NCBI GenBank assembly: GCA_017562135.1
Contig: QEYB01001497.1
Location: 1 to 64,000 of the forward strand
Length of the DNA stretch: 64,000 nt
Source: Dipylidium caninum
Lineage: Eukaryota > Platyhelminthes > Cestoda > Cyclophyllidea > Dipylidiidae
Direction of reading: 5' to 3'
Position 1 is the stretch's first letter; every line of letters starts with the position of its first letter. Below are positions 24,401 through 34,340 of the stretch, one piece after another. The notes beneath the pieces were generated by a model. That model saw nothing but the letters and a program-made list of their open reading frames with translations, made no database searches and was not told the DNA's origin. The position numbers and the translations under genes were made by a program.

Positions 24401-26143
24401 GTCCTGAATCGCCTCCCGTGGTGCCTGGTTGAGTTGTTCCCGTTGTTGACCCGACTGCCTGAGTTGCATTGAGAAATAGTAGAGATGATGAGTGTAGAAT
24501 GCACTAACATAATGGAGGAGCATTTACTTGTTGACTGGTAATAGTGAAGAGAATTTACTCCACATGAAGAAGGGTAGAGCCTAGGAATGAGTTCACGAAT
24601 TACCTGGTTTGATGATGTAGGCGTATGCAACGCCAATGACTGCACTGAGGAGATTGAAGAAGAGAATGAAACCCGAGGGCAGCTCCACTGACTTTGCCGT
24701 TTTCTTTCGGGTTAAGGTTTGCCATCACTAAGCGGAGAGAAGTAAAGGTGTGCGTAAGCGCAATGAGTCGAACACTTCGCTGTTGTGGTAGTCAAAGAAA
24801 GCTAACCGGTGATGATATTGGCGGCGATCATCGGAAGAATGGTCAATTTGAGGATACGGATATAAATGGTTCCAGGCATTGCTGAAACAGAAACAAGCAT
24901 CCACTTGGGTGTGTGAGAGTGGCAGTAGTGAGACAGTCATGCTGCTTCACTGCATCTTGGGTGGAAAGGGAGAGGTTGAAGAAGATGTCGAGGCTTACCA
25001 AGCCATGTTTGACCAACTTCACTGAGTCCCTGCTTTTTGAATTCCGAAGCCGGCACCGAAGCCAATGATGACACCGGCGATGGTGGAAATCATAAACCAA
25101 TTATTGATGAGGCATCCCACGAATCCTCTCCTTTTCGGCTTTTCCCGACTTCACGGATGCGTCGTCAGCGTATGCACTTTCGGACATCGTCATAGGTATT
25201 GGAGCGCGGCATGCTTCTACCTCCTCAGATTGTCACCCAACATAACCACACGTCGAAAGGTGCGGTTTATAATACACACCTCACTGTGAACTACGCCCTC
25301 TCACATGTACTTCTCGAATCTGATACATCGCCATCGGCCAATAACGAAGCAAGTATGTACAGAGAGGTAGAGAGGTAGTATATTCGATGAGCACGCGCCA
25401 CCGTAGCCGTAGCCGTAACCGCACCGTGACAGTGGAGTAGGCGTCATGAGATTAATTCGCCCTGAGAAGACTGTCTTCTTACAGCTATTTTCTCTAATCA
25501 CTTTAACCCTATTCGGTGATGCGAGGTAATCTAGAACACACTTCTTCGCATAGACCGTGAGTATGGGTGAAGAAAGTTGAAGTATACGGGAACGCCAAAA
25601 GCGGGTACAGTAAATAGAGCGGTGCCTCAGTAGGCATTGACATTTGACGGTACACAGTTGACAAGTTGAGACTGGAAAAGGAGGACCAAGTGGAGGCGTA
25701 TCAGTGGTCCAAGTGAATGAAGCAGGTAGGAGGTGGGAATTGGAAGAGAAGATTGAAAGGCTGAGGGGAATGAAAGGGAGTTGGACGAAATGTCTGTCAA
25801 TAGCGAGGAGAAGGAGAATTCACCTATGCTATGCTATGCTATCTATCTCACAATGAACATCACTCTCCATGGTGGCGTGCACCTCCATCTCCATGGGCGA
25901 AGACGAGAACGAGAACGAGAAGGAGGGCGAGCAGGAGGAGGAGGAGGAGGAGTAGGAGAGAAGGTGAAAGTGTTCGAATCCTGGCAATGTGTGGTCTGTG
26001 CGGTGGAGAGTTGAGACTTGGAGGAAGAGGATGTGCATCGACAATTCCCTACATGACAGAGTTAGTGACGATAGCTGAGACGAGATAACGGAAGAATAGA
26101 TAGATGTGCCCAGGGAAGGCGTTAATTTGCCTCCAACCTGTAT
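21427..26143. repeat. Segmental repeat unit 3: SLC1 copy C, no ABCG part
   Basis: Closely matches unit 2 from 8,580 to about 13,675, including introns and flanks, with scattered small indels. Similarity ends at about 26,143 after the shared CCTCCAACCTG. It lacks the downstream ABCG exons present in units 1 and 2. Confidence 0.85.
22448..25212 (-). pseudogene. SLC1-type transporter, copy C, near-intact with single-base insertions
   Basis: Ten exons match copy B one for one: 24,999-25,212, 24,807-24,881, 24,604-24,727, 24,367-24,458, 24,086-24,216, 23,799-23,926, 23,219-23,446, 22,875-23,066, 22,661-22,795 and 22,448-22,589. All splice dinucleotides are kept. Exons 2, 5, 7, 8, 9 and 10 are open. 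Exon 1 has three single-base insertions and exons 3, 4 and 6 have one each, so the frame breaks from codon 10 on. Several of the extra bases lie in short homopolymers, which fits either recent decay or uncorrected sequencing errors. Exon 10 encodes a tail different from copy B (AVFTYYVANGKGSDD then the shared SFDDEKE). If the insertions are errors, this is a third functional gene. Confidence 0.75.
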
Positions 26144-26605
26144 TTGGGTCCACTCAAGGCGCAGACGTAAGTGAAAGAAATGGTAAACAAAGCGCTTTCC
26201 AAGGGCGGATAAATAACGAAAGCTCTTGAATTAATGAGGCGAATGTTAATGTGAAAATTCAGGTCTTGATATGCCTAAAATTCCGTGCCTGTAGTGTATC
26301 TATTTTAAATATTGAAATGACAGTTTTGGGTTAACGCTAGAAAAAATATGCTGGTAAGTTTTCGTATTTAGCGTTGTTGGTTGCAGTCTGGACTAGGCTT
26401 AATGTCGGGAGTTTGTCGGGTAAGAGGTGGTGGTTCGTAGTCTGTCCACAGTACGCTCAATGGCCTATTGCTCGTGCTCGCGACCACAAGGGGACAATGG
26501 ATTGAGGCACGGTACCTGTTTCAACGCTTGATTACATGGATTCGCTGATATATGGAATGCGGGGAACATTTTGACGAGTTATCTTTTGAATCCTTACTTT
26601 CCAGT

Positions 26606-27508
26606 ATGAAAATTAGCGCCACGGCACTTCTACTTCTTCTCATTTTAAGTAAGCTTCCTAAAACGTATTCCATTAAAATTTACCTTTAAACATTGTTCTG
26701 AACATTGTATATATATTTCTTGAATATCACGATATCAGGATAGCATTCGACGGGCGTCTACTGATACTTGAGCATGATGTTTTAAGAGAACGCCCACCAG
26801 CAAGTTAGGAAGCTTTAAAAATTGGTAAATGAGCCCTTTGGACAGGCACCTCGATTGAATTTTACACACAATCAAATTATTTGCATAATGGGCCCTGCCA
26901 CTCGGCAAAACCTTAGTGACTTGTAACCTAACAAGGAATATATTTTTTGTCTTTCCTGTGTCGAAAATTGGTGTTATGGCTCCCCCTCTTTTCATTCCAA
27001 CAGCCCTTTCTTCGCGAATATAAAAAGAATGTTTCCGACAAATACAAGGCTGATTTTCAGTTTTTCATAAATACTCACTAAGGATTAGCGACGGGGTGTT
27101 CAAAATACCCTGATTTTTGCTTATCAGATAGAATGAAGAGAACAATATTTTCCATATGGAGGTGTTTTAGCCTATCATCAGGTCGCTGAGACACAGCGGT
27201 TGTTTTCACGCCACTCAGACAGAAATAGTGGAGGTGAAAAAAGAGGAAGATATTATTCGACTTGACTTCATGTGGGTTGAATCACCCTATTAGAAAATAG
27301 TAATAATATTAGTAAGTCCGCGTTTACTAATTGCACTTCTTAGGGGGGGGGGAGTCAATTCTCAAGGAAAGGATACTAAAAAATATAGCTAACTGGTTAC
27401 ATGCACTGATTTGACTTTTCAGCAATTTCATCTGGAAATTCGATCACGGGTACTGGACTTCTATTCCGCCGCTGTGGCTCTGCGACAATCATTGAGCGGA
27501 GAATTTAA
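26606..27508 (+). CDS. Possible two-exon small secreted peptide
   Basis: Exon 26,606-26,648 encodes MKISATALLLLLIL, a typical signal peptide, and ends at a GTAAGC donor. An acceptor with a pyrimidine tract (ending 27,422) opens exon 27,423-27,508, whose frame fits (1+2 bases) and gives TISSGNSITGTGLLFRRC followed by ten more residues before TAA. The result is a 43-residue protein with one Cys. An AATAAA lies near 27,745. There is no homology I recognise, and short open stretches of this kind also arise by chance. Other exons could lie between the two. It is a candidate only. Confidence 0.3.
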
Positions 27509-28546
27509 GATACATTTGACGTCATTAGCTATGAAGAATTAGAGTGAAGAAAAGATACATAAAAGAAAGCTTTGGAACAAGTACTTGATTCAGGGTCTTT
27601 TACAAGATCATCTGTTTTAAATTCCAAACGACCCTAGATGCTGCCGATTTCTGTGTCATTAAAAACCTACATAAAGGCTTTCAAAGAGCATATACCCGTA
27701 TTTTTAACTTAGATTTTGCGCGTATATCACCATGCTGATAAGAAAATAAACACTAATGTTTTAGGCATGTACCTAGGTTCAATTAATTCGGCTTTGTAGG
27801 ATGTAGATATGAGTTGGTCTCATCCTATTAGTTGCACTTGTTCTCGCAGTTTTGAAGTTCACTTTACCTATGCATGGTCAATTAGTGCAACGAGTGACAG
27901 CGACCTCGTCTGAATAAAAAACTACGTAAAACACCGCACATGTAGGAAAAATTTTCTACTTAAATCCGTCGATTGTTTCTGGTGGAAAGATAAGGCACAT
28001 TCGCCTGCAGAGTCACCCCCTATGCGTAGTCGTAATAAGGCCCGTTGCGCAGATTTATCAGCAAATGGTGGAAGAAGAAATGGTTGGATTGTCATTTTAG
28101 CGTCCAGATGCGCGAGTTATGGGTTTACACGGTTTAGTATGCGTGCGGATGGTGGTGTAGACCGGTGGTCACAGACAGCCTTAAACCCCACAGGAGTGAC
28201 ACCTTAGTATACAAATCCAAGCATAAGGTATATCGACAACGCATACCTTAGTAATGCTACCCTGAAATCACTAATGAAATAATTAAAAATCAACCACCTC
28301 TATCAACTCAACAGACATTTCCTTAGCCGCAAAACAAATAGGTATTAAATCTCACCTTGCAACGCCGATAAATACTTTTAGATGGGCTCTCAACGACCAG
28401 GGATTACATATTTGCCAAAGTGTTGTTTACTTGCACTAATATCATTGCGATTGTACAATACCTGTTGGGTGGTGTGTGGTTTCGAGTACTAGTTATATGA
28501 GCTGCATTATGCTTACAAATACGATACCTTATAGGCACAAGTGATT
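27509..28546. other. Gene-free stretch
   Basis: AT-rich, with short open frames lacking any recognisable motif. No RNA gene or repeat seen. Confidence 0.5.
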
Positions 28547-30099
28547 ATGGAGACACAGTTTGACTGTAGTGAAGACTTTATAAAGTATCTTGGATCAAGC
28601 CGCTTCACTACATATGAAGCCTTTAACTCAAACCTTGAAGCATTCCAAAAGGTAGATGTCTACAAATGCCTAACAATATTCCCTGGTAGGCTAGCCGCAC
28701 TTATTTTAAACCAACAAGTTCTACATATTTCCCCTCAGAAACTGTCGAGCGGCAGCTGCTTTTTTATAAGTACATCCGTTTCGCATGTGAAATGCACAAG
28801 AAGTCTTCCACAAAAAATGGAGCCGAGTAAATAGTATGTTTATGATTTTTTTTATATTTTAGTCTTGGAGGAATTGGTTGTCCGGCATATTTTACTGTAG
28901 GATCTCGTAATTCACAACTTGGGGTTGTTAAATACTACATGGTTCATAACCACGAAGGCTATTCTGAGATCGAAGCTTCAGACATGATACCGGAACCCTT
29001 TGTTAATGAAGATAGTAAATGCTTTAAATAATACATCTATTGGTGGATTTAGATGATATTGGCGCTGGGGTCGACTGCACTTCTACCTTCGTCGAAATTT
29101 TTAAGGATAAAATGTTCAACAGTTATGCGGAACTTCAAGCCAAAATGGACGAATTTCAACGTATTACAGGCTCTCTATATGGAAAAAGGAACACAAAACG
29201 CTTCCCAGCTGAGTCTCCCTATGCGACAACTCTAGTCTACAAGTCTTTTGCGTATGAGTGCTACCATTACGGCACGCATAATTGTGACACATCTATTCAG
29301 CGAGTACGAAGGTAGGTCCTCGATTTATTCATTGCTGTTGTCTACCTAGATCTGCTAAGATAGGTTGTCGATCACGGATTCATGTTAGTTGTTTTCGCAA
29401 TAAACTCAAAATCGTTCGTTTCGATGTGAAACACAACCATGACGTCGCTCCAGAACACGCAAAAGCTTATCCTCGAAATAGACGGTTGACGCAACCACAA
29501 TTAGCCATCGTAGAGAGCATGCTCCAAGCCAACCAAGACAGCCACGCAATTAAGGAGTTTATTGAAAGTAGGTTGGTTCTTTCCTCAAAGAAATTTTCCT
29601 AGACACATTCCACACACCATGTACCATGTCTGACGTACGGAATATTAAGGCTAAGTTAAAGGCTTCTACGCAGTCAACAACGGTGGCAATTGTGGAAAGT
29701 GTAGATGATGAAGACGAAGAGGATGACGACGTTCTGTCGAATCTGCCCCACTTGTCTCAAAGCGCAAATTTGGATATGATGATAACCCAACTAACCCCTC
29801 AATTGGAACACATTCAAGACTTGGTGATATCGTCACCCAACCGTGAAACCTTCGAATCTCGTGTGAAATGTCTTAATAGGCTAATTGAAGTCTGGCAAGA
29901 AGGCAAGGAGGCCGTGATTCTCATTCCCCAACGTCATATTATCCTAAGTGCTGAACGGGGGGATGGGGAACAGGCACAACACACATTTGTAGAGGTACCG
30001 AAAACTCCATTAGTGCGATTGCAGTTGGATAAATCGTCCCCAGACGGTCATGGTGATGTCTGTTACGAACACCATTCTCCAGAAGATTTTCTCTCTTGA
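28547..30099 (+). CDS. Protein with two FAR1/ZSWIM-type zinc-binding modules
   Basis: Six in-phase exons: 28,547-28,651, 28,690-28,826, 28,863-29,014, 29,053-29,311, 29,350-29,567 and 29,603-30,099. They give 455 residues. Module 1 (about 1-115) has LEAFQK, FYKYIRFACEMH, GIGCPAYFTV and MVHNHEGY. Module 2 (about 135-290) has MDEFQR, VYKSFAYEC, AKIGCRSRIHV, DVKHNHD, NRRLTQPQ and then DVRNIKAKL. These are the Cys-Cys-His-x-His fold and trailing helices of the FAR1/WRKY-GCM1-like DNA-binding domain of MULE-type transposases and ZSWIM1/3 proteins. No transposase core or SWIM finger follows. Instead there is an acidic stretch (DDEDEEDDD) and a helical C-terminus. It is most likely a nuclear DNA-binding protein of transposon ancestry. 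Four of its five introns are 35-38 bp, two of them exactly 38. The start is the first ATG of the open exon; GTG ATT lies in frame just before it. Confidence 0.85.
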
Positions 30100-30166
30100 C
30101 TGGGCTGTAGTTGTTTGTACATCCGGTAGACTGTAAATACACTTTATTTAGTTTGGGGATCATTGA

Positions 30167-30172
30167 GAATAA
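30167..30172 (+). terminator. Polyadenylation signal of the FAR1-like gene
   Basis: AATAAA 68 bases after the stop codon at 30,099, in an AT-rich 3' region. Confidence 0.6.
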
Positions 30173-32126
30173 ATATTTGTCTTTTTGAAGACTGTATTTA
30201 ATGGGAAATAATATACGGGAAGTTGGTGCGGAGGTGGGCCTACTTTTAAGGAATTCAATGCTGGGATGTTGGTATGTTCCCGGTTTTTTTGAGGTGAGCG
30301 TCACCTGGTTGAGAGGAAATATAGCAATTTTGGGGTGAAGAAGATAGGGCGTCTAGGAGAAGATTTTTCGAGCGGGTAGCTTGGTGTTCACAGAGGTTTT
30401 CATTTTTCTTCTGTGTACATGGCAGCACTGAATGTGACTACAACTGCTGCAATAGTGGTGCTGCGTGGTAAATACGCTTAGTTGATTGGGTGATGAACAA
30501 CGATTTTGAAAGAATCAGAATTAAGACGAGTAGTCCTATATCAGAATAAGGTGATCAATTGGTCTCTTCGTGTGAAACTCCATTCTAGATCGCAATGTCC
30601 CGCCGCATCTCTCAGTTTTCTTATGGCACTATCATCCATTTATCCGTGCCAATGATTCCAGTGAAAAGTATGAGATAAGGTTATATCTCGTTCCTCGTAG
30701 CATATAACACTAATTTCCGATTGGAACGTATTTTGTTCCGTTGTGCACATAGTGCCGATGATCACATTTGTTGATTTGATTTAGAACTGTTGTATTTTTT
30801 CGTATGTACCACACGAAAACTGCGCAGTAGTACCTTAATATATTCGAGGAAATCCATGGAGAGCACGATGGTACACGGGCAGAATCAAATTTTAATATTG
30901 AGTGCTGATGGTCTGTTGATAAATTTCACCACCATTTCCAAGCCAATTAATGATCAGCATTTAAATTTCCGCAAGACAGTTGTAAATCTTTGTACAAAAG
31001 TGATTCTTATGGAAAGCTCACATTTATTGAATATTCAAGTTCATCTTATAAATCCGTCAAACAAAAGGGGCTGGGGTGGCCTCATACCAAAGTAGTGGTT
31101 AGACCCCGGGAATTGTCCATAAGGATATGCGAATGTGGCGAGATATCAAAAAAGAAATAGCGCGTTTTTATTTAAATGAACATAATCCGCGTTCGTCTAT
31201 ACAAAATCGCCCTTGGTGGTTGGTCACCGCAAGTTCTTGCATTAGCTGTCCGCCTACCGTTGTGTGAACCTAAGTACTTATTAAACAATAGATAATTTAT
31301 AGAATTATCAGACCTACTGTCGAAAGGTCCTTGAAGCCAGTTATTTACGCTGTTCTTTTATTCTATGCACCACTGAGGTAGTGTGGTATTAACATTAGCC
31401 TAACTATCCAAAGTATTGCTGTCATGATGATTATGCGGCGCAGTTCTATTTTGGTCTTATGTAACCCGTTGTCATGAATAAACTGCGCTACGGAGATATC
31501 ATGCTACTAAACCACCTCCGTTAAAAACGATCAAATTGGTTAGTCACTGGGCCCTATGGTCTTCATAATAACAGATCCGCACGGGTTTTATAGCTTTATT
31601 CTAACTTACGAAAAGCCATTACCTTGATAGGTACTTGTGGATATCCTCTTTTCGCTGAAACTTAACACGAATTTGTGGTAAAACAACTTTCGTTAGATTT
31701 TTCAAAAGCATTAATTTTTTAACAGGTTGGACTCCCTCAAATTTTTAAACCCTAGAACGTTTGGATGACAAGCGACTTTAATAAAGTGATTATTTCTGGT
31801 GTCACACTCGGTTTCCTTACGGGGGGCTGCCTTTTCCTGTTCGTTTTATCAGGTATTTCGTTGTTTGTTTTGCGTATTTGATCAATTTGTCGTTCTTAGA
31901 AAGGTTTATTATTGGGTCGGAATGTTGAGAATGATTCTTCCTCACTTGGTAATGTCGTGAAATACTTGTAAATTTATTTTTATAACCAAGAAATTGTGTC
32001 AGCTTTCCCCTGCCAACTGAAGCCAAAAATCAATATTCATCAAGAAGAGGGTACGCAACTGGTATGCGCATTCCTTTTTTCACATCATGACAATCCTTTT
32101 ATTTAGCGCGTCGTTGGTGTTTATAG
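30173..32126. other. Gene-free stretch, may hold 5' exons of the next gene
   Basis: A 101-codon plus-strand open frame at 30,790-31,095 has no recognisable motif. A possible membrane-anchor exon at 31,765-31,852 is discussed among the rejected items. Nothing else supported. Confidence 0.5.
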
Positions 32127-34340
32127 ATGCAGGAAGATTGCTGATCCTGCCACCAAATTCAGCATAAATGACTATTTAGCAATGTCTTTAGATGGCGTAG
32201 ACCTCTTCTTCCTCATAGAAGTCGACGCCAGTCTCTCTGTGTATCAAAAGATGTTTCAAATCCGCCCTAATATCCTAAGTTTTCACACTGATAAGTATAT
32301 TCGATCTATCGATTTTACTATCATTTCAATTGATTCTCAAACGAATAGACTTTATGAAGCCAACAATATGGAGGGGTGAGTACGATAGTGTTCTTGTTGT
32401 TTTTTGACACAATAACTAATTGGTATCCTATTTTACCTTATTTATGCACATTTACTAATACATTTTTTTGCTTCGAATGTCTGTTTGATACAACCTCTTA
32501 AAGTGATGGGACAAATTCTCGAAATTTATTTAACTAGATCATCACTTTCTGACTTGCTATTATAATCTGAACTCCAATAATATTTTACAGCCTTAAAGGG
32601 GTGGCCGAAAATGTAAACAAGGCCTATTGGGAGATGAGAAATCACTCTCTCGATAAACTGAAGGTAAATTTGTAACGACCTTATGCGCTGATTAGCCGTT
32701 TAAATTTTCATCATAATTGACCATTTTTTGGCTTCAATTTCAATCAGGAGAAAAGCTCTGACCTATCGAAGAGTATGCGCAGACTCTTTGAAAAAGGTAG
32801 GTGAGAGTTAAGCGGAATTAGGAGCGTGATGCCTCGCCGAGTTTAAAAAGTGCTCTTTTTGCACCTAAACCGTTACCCTTAAATGATACACCGCACCCTT
32901 TCGAGCTTCTCTTATTTTCGTCCTTTTTTGTTTTATATTTATAAGTAGGTCTAGTGGCACATTATTTGTTAATTGGAAAGTTATTAGGAGTTATTGCAAA
33001 ACAAAATGAACTTCTAACATTAACTATTTATTTCATAGTTCTAAGAATGAAGCCAGTCTATATTCAAAGTTATGGACTGCTGTAGCTATTATTAAATGAG
33101 AAGGAAGACGAAGTTGCCTGATTTGACACACGAGTATTGTGGAAAACGAGTGTAAAATTCGCAACGTTAGTTAATCTTTCAGATTTATACGCCATGTTGC
33201 GGCAATCCAGTCGAATTCCTAATTTATCAATCGACATTCATTACGAAAGTATTCGTTGACTTAAGTGTATAATCTAAAGGTCTACTGTGGATAGGTCCTT
33301 TTGCAAATGGAGATGGGCGGGGAGACGGAACGGTAGTATGGAAATGTGGGAGGGGAGAAGGTTTGTAGTGGTGAGACAAATTTTCAGTGATGAATCTCTT
33401 TTTGGCCCAAATTTATATTGCTAATTATTCCTGGATTTTTGTAGTTTATGGTAACTCCAATGATCGGGTTGGTTTGTCAAGTGATGCTGGTGAGTTTGAG
33501 TGATTGGTTTATTCAAATTGTCAAATAGTGTTAAGACTTAAGTAAAGACGACGAGCTGATTGGCATGGGATGGTGACAGAGTAGATTGAGATAAAATGGT
33601 GATTTTTTATGATGTTAGAATCTTGTTGGAATGTAGTCGGTGGTTTTTTGGATTGCTGTGTTGTAGGTAGGTCGTGGAAGGTACCACGGAGTTAAACTTG
33701 GAGGCATTACGATGAGAATCTTTTTGGGTGGAGGCCGTTGACTTCCCTTTAACTAGATCAGCTGTCGGTGTTCGTGAATTTTAATGTTTTAACTAAATTT
33801 CGGAAATATCCGAGGACTGATATCGGGAAAGAGGGTGGTAGGTCCTACGTTTTACTTCTCGTTTGAGCCTCTATAGTGTTATTCTATGGTGCAATGAGAC
33901 TGATATTGGGTGGGTGGGCGAGGTCTCTGTGAACGAATAGTTTTTGGGTACCGTTGTCTGCAGAGGTGGAGAAGTTACGTGCGTGTTGACAGAGGACGGA
34001 AATGTTAGATGGGAGTGTACTGGGTTTGAAGAGGGAAGGTGGAAGCCAGACGAATAGTTGATGGGACGTTTATTAATTATCGTCTGATTTATGTTTTCTA
34101 GTTTATCCAAACCCTAGTCGCCAAACCATACTCTCACATAATTGGAGTAGGTTCCGGTTGTTAACCGTGTGCTGATTTGATGTTGTCGGTGGTATTGGCG
34201 GTTAAGGTTGGCACATGCCGTCCTTCTTAAATTGTGAATGCTTTTACTTTAAATGGATGTCAATCCATTTGCTAACCTTCTTCTCATTGTATTTTTTATA
34301 GCAACATACACTTCCGTTTATCAGAGTACCTCTTTCCAAG
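32127..34340 (+). CDS. Unrecognised multi-exon protein, partial model
   Basis: Five exons fit together by splice sites and phase: 32,127-32,375, 32,591-32,663, 32,748-32,796, 33,445-33,489 and 34,302-34,340. Exon 1 starts with an acceptor (TTATAG), so the true start lies upstream. After exon 5 (donor GTAAGT) further exons are expected downstream but were not resolved. The first exon encodes FSINDYLAMSLDGVDLFFLI followed by EVDASLSVYQKMFQIRP, mixed strand and helix. Exons 2-3 form a charged, probably helical segment (ENVNKAYWEMRNHSLDKLK, then EKSSDLSKSMRRLFEK). Exons 4-5 are Ser/Thr/Tyr-rich (TYTSVYQSTSFQ). I do not recognise the family. There is no signal peptide or membrane helix in the visible part. 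The first exon weakly resembles the 56.9 kb exon of the AAA+ gene. Confidence 0.55.

Noticed and set aside
31765..31852. Possible first exon with a membrane anchor (MTSDFNKVIISGVTLGF)
   Set aside because: The donor phase does not match the exon at 32,127, and no linking exon with the right phase was found.
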